A DNA stretch of 64,000 nt from Glossina fuscipes. Its lineage: Eukaryota > Arthropoda > Insecta > Diptera > Glossinidae. The stretch is taken from the NCBI RefSeq assembly GCF_014805625.2, contig NW_023998416.1, forward strand, positions 30,382,068 through 30,446,067. Direction: 5' to 3'. Shown in pieces: positions 60,735 to 64,000 of this stretch (within the stretch, counting starts at the first letter, position 1; each line of letters opens with the position of its first letter). The notes beneath the pieces were generated by a model, which did no database searches, was not told the DNA's origin, and was given only the letters and a program-made list of their open reading frames with translations. Made by a program: the position numbers and the translations under genes.

Positions 60735-63548
60735 TTACATGTTAGTTGCATCTAAAAGCTCGAGTACATTTTGTGGTCGAGTTGTACTGTTGATCGCCGA
60801 ATTTGTAGTAGAACTATTTACCACTTGACGGTGAGTTATCGACTGACTGATACTTGTCGAGACAGCAGGTATATTGAGAACATTCGCCTGTTGTATAATA
60901 TCGGTCGAATTTGTAAAGACGTCAGCCGCTGATACTACGGTTGAATACGAATTATTTGCTTGACTACTTACTATTAGAGGCGTTAGTGTTAGAGTGCCGG
61001 TAGCATGTGTGGAGGCAGGCGAGGAGGCAGGCGTAAGTATTGAGGCTGAGGCTGGAGAAATGGTTGCATTGCCCGACGAGCTTATTGGGTGGACCGTTAT
61101 AATATTCTGCTTTAGTTGCTGTTGCAATTGTAAAGGTAACGAATGGGCCGTAATATTACTGTTGCTATTGTTGATTCTTTGGGTTGATTGCAAAAGACTG
61201 TGTTGTGTTTGTTGCTGTGATTGAATTATGATTTGTGGCAACGATGAGGTGGTAGTAGTTATACTCGTTGTACTAGCGGTTGTGGGTAAAATAAAATTAT
61301 TGCTTGCTGTTACCTGAGCAGCTTGAGACAAACCATGAATTCTTTGTAAACTAGGCACTTGCTGACCAGCCTGGTGAGCTGTTGTAGTAAACAGATTGAC
61401 CACTACGAATTTATCAAGGTATAAATTTGCATGAATTTAAGGCGCAAGAAATAAAACAAAACATAAAAACAACTCACCTTGATATTTGCCTTCGGCGTTT
61501 TGTATAAGCACCGATTCTCTAGGCAGTTGATCCAATTGTAAAATATTTGCTGTGTTATTTGTTAAGGATGCCTGCGTAGCATTGCTACCAAAGCTGGTGT
61601 TTTGCATCATGCTGTGAGCTGTTGTTGGTGCTAAAGGTGGCGGTGCAGTGCTATTAATACATCCTCGTATGGGTATTAGAGTCGCCGTTGTTGTTACGTT
61701 AACGTTGGAAGACGATGAATTGTTTGTGGTCGGCGAATTTTTGTTATTTGTAGTAGCCGTGAGACTTAAAGAAGCCGGTAAATTGGCCGAGATTGGAAAG
61801 CTGACCGATTCAGAATTTGTTGTAGTAGTTGCTATGGGTAAATCATGAGCACTAATGGGATTGGAATGATCGTCAGCCATTTGGATTTCATAACATGCCA
61901 ATTCTGGTATAATCGGCCTGACTTTACCACCACCGGGTCGATGAGGGTTACGACAGCCGCGACATTTGCAACCTACGCACGACTTGGAATCTACATAGCA
62001 AGGACAACGCTGACCACAGCAAGTTAACTTGCCCGGTGTAGGTGTCGCATTACCGCAGCGGCAACCCCTACGTTTATTAGGATTACTCTTCGCTAAAGGC
62101 CTTACCAAAGAGGGCGCTGGTGTTGAAGTTGAGGTAGTAGCATTTTTCTACGGAAAAACCGTTCAAGTCAAAATATGAGAATGGCAAGATTGTGTTTTAA
62201 GTACCTTTTGATTTGTATCCTCATCGCCATCTGTTTTGCGCTTAATGGTGATTTTGTTGCCGATCCCTGTATAAAGCACCGAATACATGGCTGATCCATT
62301 TGAAACCGTTTTGATGGGTGGAGGATTTCTTACTTGTGTCGTTGTAGTGGCCGTGACTGCCGTAGCGGTGGCAACCAGCGCCGAATTACTGTTGGTAGTG
62401 GCTGCTAAGGCTCTCAGGGCTGAATTAGTAGATGTCAGCGATACTTTAATAGCGGTCAAAGGCGGTTTAGAGTCCACCACTGGAGCTGTTGCGCACGAAT
62501 TTGCTGTTGAAGCTATTGTTAAACCCCTGACTTGGGCCCACTGCCGATTAAGAGATTGCAACCGGGAAGAGGCTATTGTTAAGGGGGCCGTAGTAGTCGC
62601 CGAAGAACTTACTATAGGGACTACAATGCCTCGGGTATTGGGCCCAATGTAAGTTATATTCGGTGCATTCTTCAGTTGGTTTAATTGCACTAATGTAGGT
62701 TGCGTATTTGTCAAGGCCTGCAGCGGGGGAGCAATAGACGTAGATTGAGCAAGCGTAGATTGCGCGTTTTGATGTTGCTGCTGCTGCTGCTGCTGCTGTA
62801 TCTTTGAAGGCGGCGAAACAACTTCACGTTTAAAATTTGAAGGCACCTGATCCGTTGTGTTCACATTACAAGGTGGCGTTGACGCTTTCGGCGTACTTTG
62901 GTTCAAAGTTGTATTATTCAGATTTTGTTGCATTTGCGACAAAGGTGTAATTGCCGTAGTGGAAAGAGGCGCTAGTAAAGCAGGTAAGGGAGCCATCTTA
63001 GATACAATAAAACCTTTTTTTGGTGAATCACTATTGCAACTGTTTATAATTTCATCGTAATTAGCTCCCTCTGTCACAAGGTCTTGCATTGTCATCTGAG
63101 GCAGCGGAACACTGGGTGCCAGCACAGTGTATTGCTGTAGTTTGCGACCAGCTAATTGATTAAATATATAACTGCTTTTTAAATGTTCACACATACTTTT
63201 ATAGCAGAGCAATAAGCAACGCATTTGTTTGTTTTCATCGTATGCCTTGAAATCACGATTGTCTTTGCAGAAGTTACAAAAAGGTTGCAAATTTTTTTGT
63301 CCACGTACGCATAACCGACAAACATGATGCACACATCGGCCGTTTCGAGGCACATGAGGATCATTAATTAGATGACAGCATACAGCGCAAGACAGCAATT
63401 GACGTAAATGTGGCAATATATGACATAAATCTTGAACTGTGTTTAGCGGTATCGTAGGATTGGACTCCGTTGATTGGAGCACCAATTTCGCGGCATTAAC
63501 ATACACAGCCACTGCATTCATAGCAAGTACTGAAATATGTGTTGACAT
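60735..63548 (-). CDS. msl-2: Male-specific lethal 2, dosage-compensation RING protein
   Basis: Encodes MSL2, the limiting subunit of the complex that raises male X transcription; it is an E3 ubiquitin ligase and binds X-linked recognition sites. Three coding exons, 63548-62205, 62147-61478 and 61402-60735, in phase, 2682 nt, 893 aa (Drosophila 773). A C3HC4 RING has its ligands at Cys54, Cys57, Cys72, His74, Cys77, Cys80, Cys91 and Cys94 (LLSCAVCCHLINDP...HVCRLC...CNFC). The CXC domain at about 473-517 (KRRGCRCGNATPTPGKLTCC...CPCYVDSKSCVGCKCRGC) has the nine cysteines of the Zn3Cys9 cluster. The rest is Ser/Thr/Gln/Asn-rich and disordered, with a (Q)8 run near 62780. The ATG at 63548 was chosen as the first in frame; one at 63521 (Met10) is also possible. 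Confidence 0.93.
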
Positions 63549-64000
63549 CAAAGCTAATGATTTTTTTCGTTAATCGTACTCGACACTGCAAAACGTTTTA
63601 GGGCATTTGAATGCAAAGAAAGTCCGGACACGTAGCGAGTTAAATTATTCTTAAAATTTAAGTTAGTAACTTTTTCTCTTTTCTAGTATCCATAAGCAAT
63701 TTTTTTCTGGGTGATTGATTAATTTAGTAAATTGCCGTGCGCTTCCTTTTCCAAGGAAAATGCTGCAATTAATTTTATTACGACCTCATTTAACTGAATT
63801 TAATAAACATTTTTAAGTATTTCCGGTAACTTTTCAAAGTTATTTTTCAATAAAATTAAGAAAATAATTTTTAGTTTCGCCGATTTTGTTTTTGGCATTC
63901 CGTTTTGATATGGCATTTCGTTAATTAAAAATTCTTCTTGTTCTGTTTAAATAAGTGTATTTGTAAAGAATAATGACAGCACTTCGTTACGAAAGCCGCA
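63549..64000 (-). other. msl-2: Upstream region of msl-2
   Basis: No coding sequence was recognised. On the msl-2 sense strand there is no U-run longer than about five, unlike the 5' UTR/intron of Drosophila msl-2 where SXL binds. The 5' UTR and any 5' intron are not resolved. Confidence 0.4.

Noticed and set aside
60994..63060. Plus-strand ORFs of 60-121 codons across msl-2
   Set aside because: Shadows of msl-2 coding exons on the other strand.

Overview
This window is nuclear DNA of a higher (schizophoran) fly. It is AT-rich, full of poly-A/poly-T runs and simple repeats, and its genes have short GT-AG introns. Five protein-coding genes match Drosophila melanogaster proteins closely: l(2)gl, Cog3, Sec5, msl-2 and a JHBP/takeout-superfamily gene. 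A sixth is a ZFAND2-type AN1 zinc-finger gene. The long intergenic stretches and the TE-filled 18-kb intron fit a genome larger than that of Drosophila, such as a calyptrate fly (blowfly or house-fly type). The species cannot be fixed from sequence alone.

Layout. 1-14 kb has no confirmed gene. It holds microsatellites, two stretches that look like 5' leader sequence of an unseen minus-strand gene, and decayed transposons: a non-LTR endonuclease fragment, mariner pieces and an internally deleted piggyBac-like element. It also holds one unexplained 62-codon ORF. 14.0-37.05 kb is l(2)gl on the minus strand, with ten coding exons encoding 1175 aa. About 18 kb of this is intron 1, which contains a 100-N assembly gap flanked by two near-identical 350-bp copies, further transposon debris, and a splice-compatible candidate alternative first exon. 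37.05-44.6 kb is intergenic and contains a DRE motif near the l(2)gl start, a 106-bp tandem repeat and a THAP-like pseudogene.

44.6-64 kb is gene-dense. The order is ZFAND2-like (+), Cog3 (-), Sec5 (+), JHBP-like secreted protein (-), then a 4.9-kb gap, then msl-2 (-). ZFAND2-like/Cog3 and Sec5/JHBP-like are convergent pairs with very short 3' spacers. Cog3 and Sec5 are divergent, and a fragment of a non-LTR retrotransposon (RNase H and C-terminal zinc knuckle) lies in their shared 1.5-kb upstream region.

The genes do not form one pathway. Cog3 (Golgi tethering), Sec5 (exocyst) and Lgl (polarity and exocytosis) all touch membrane traffic and polarity. The ZFAND2-like gene belongs to proteasome/ER protein quality control, and msl-2 encodes the RING/CXC subunit of the male dosage-compensation complex. 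I found no convincing undescribed multi-gene system. The best leads are the alternative Lgl N-terminus, the orphan ORF near 10.4 kb, the poly-U pattern around msl-2, and the retroelement between Cog3 and Sec5.
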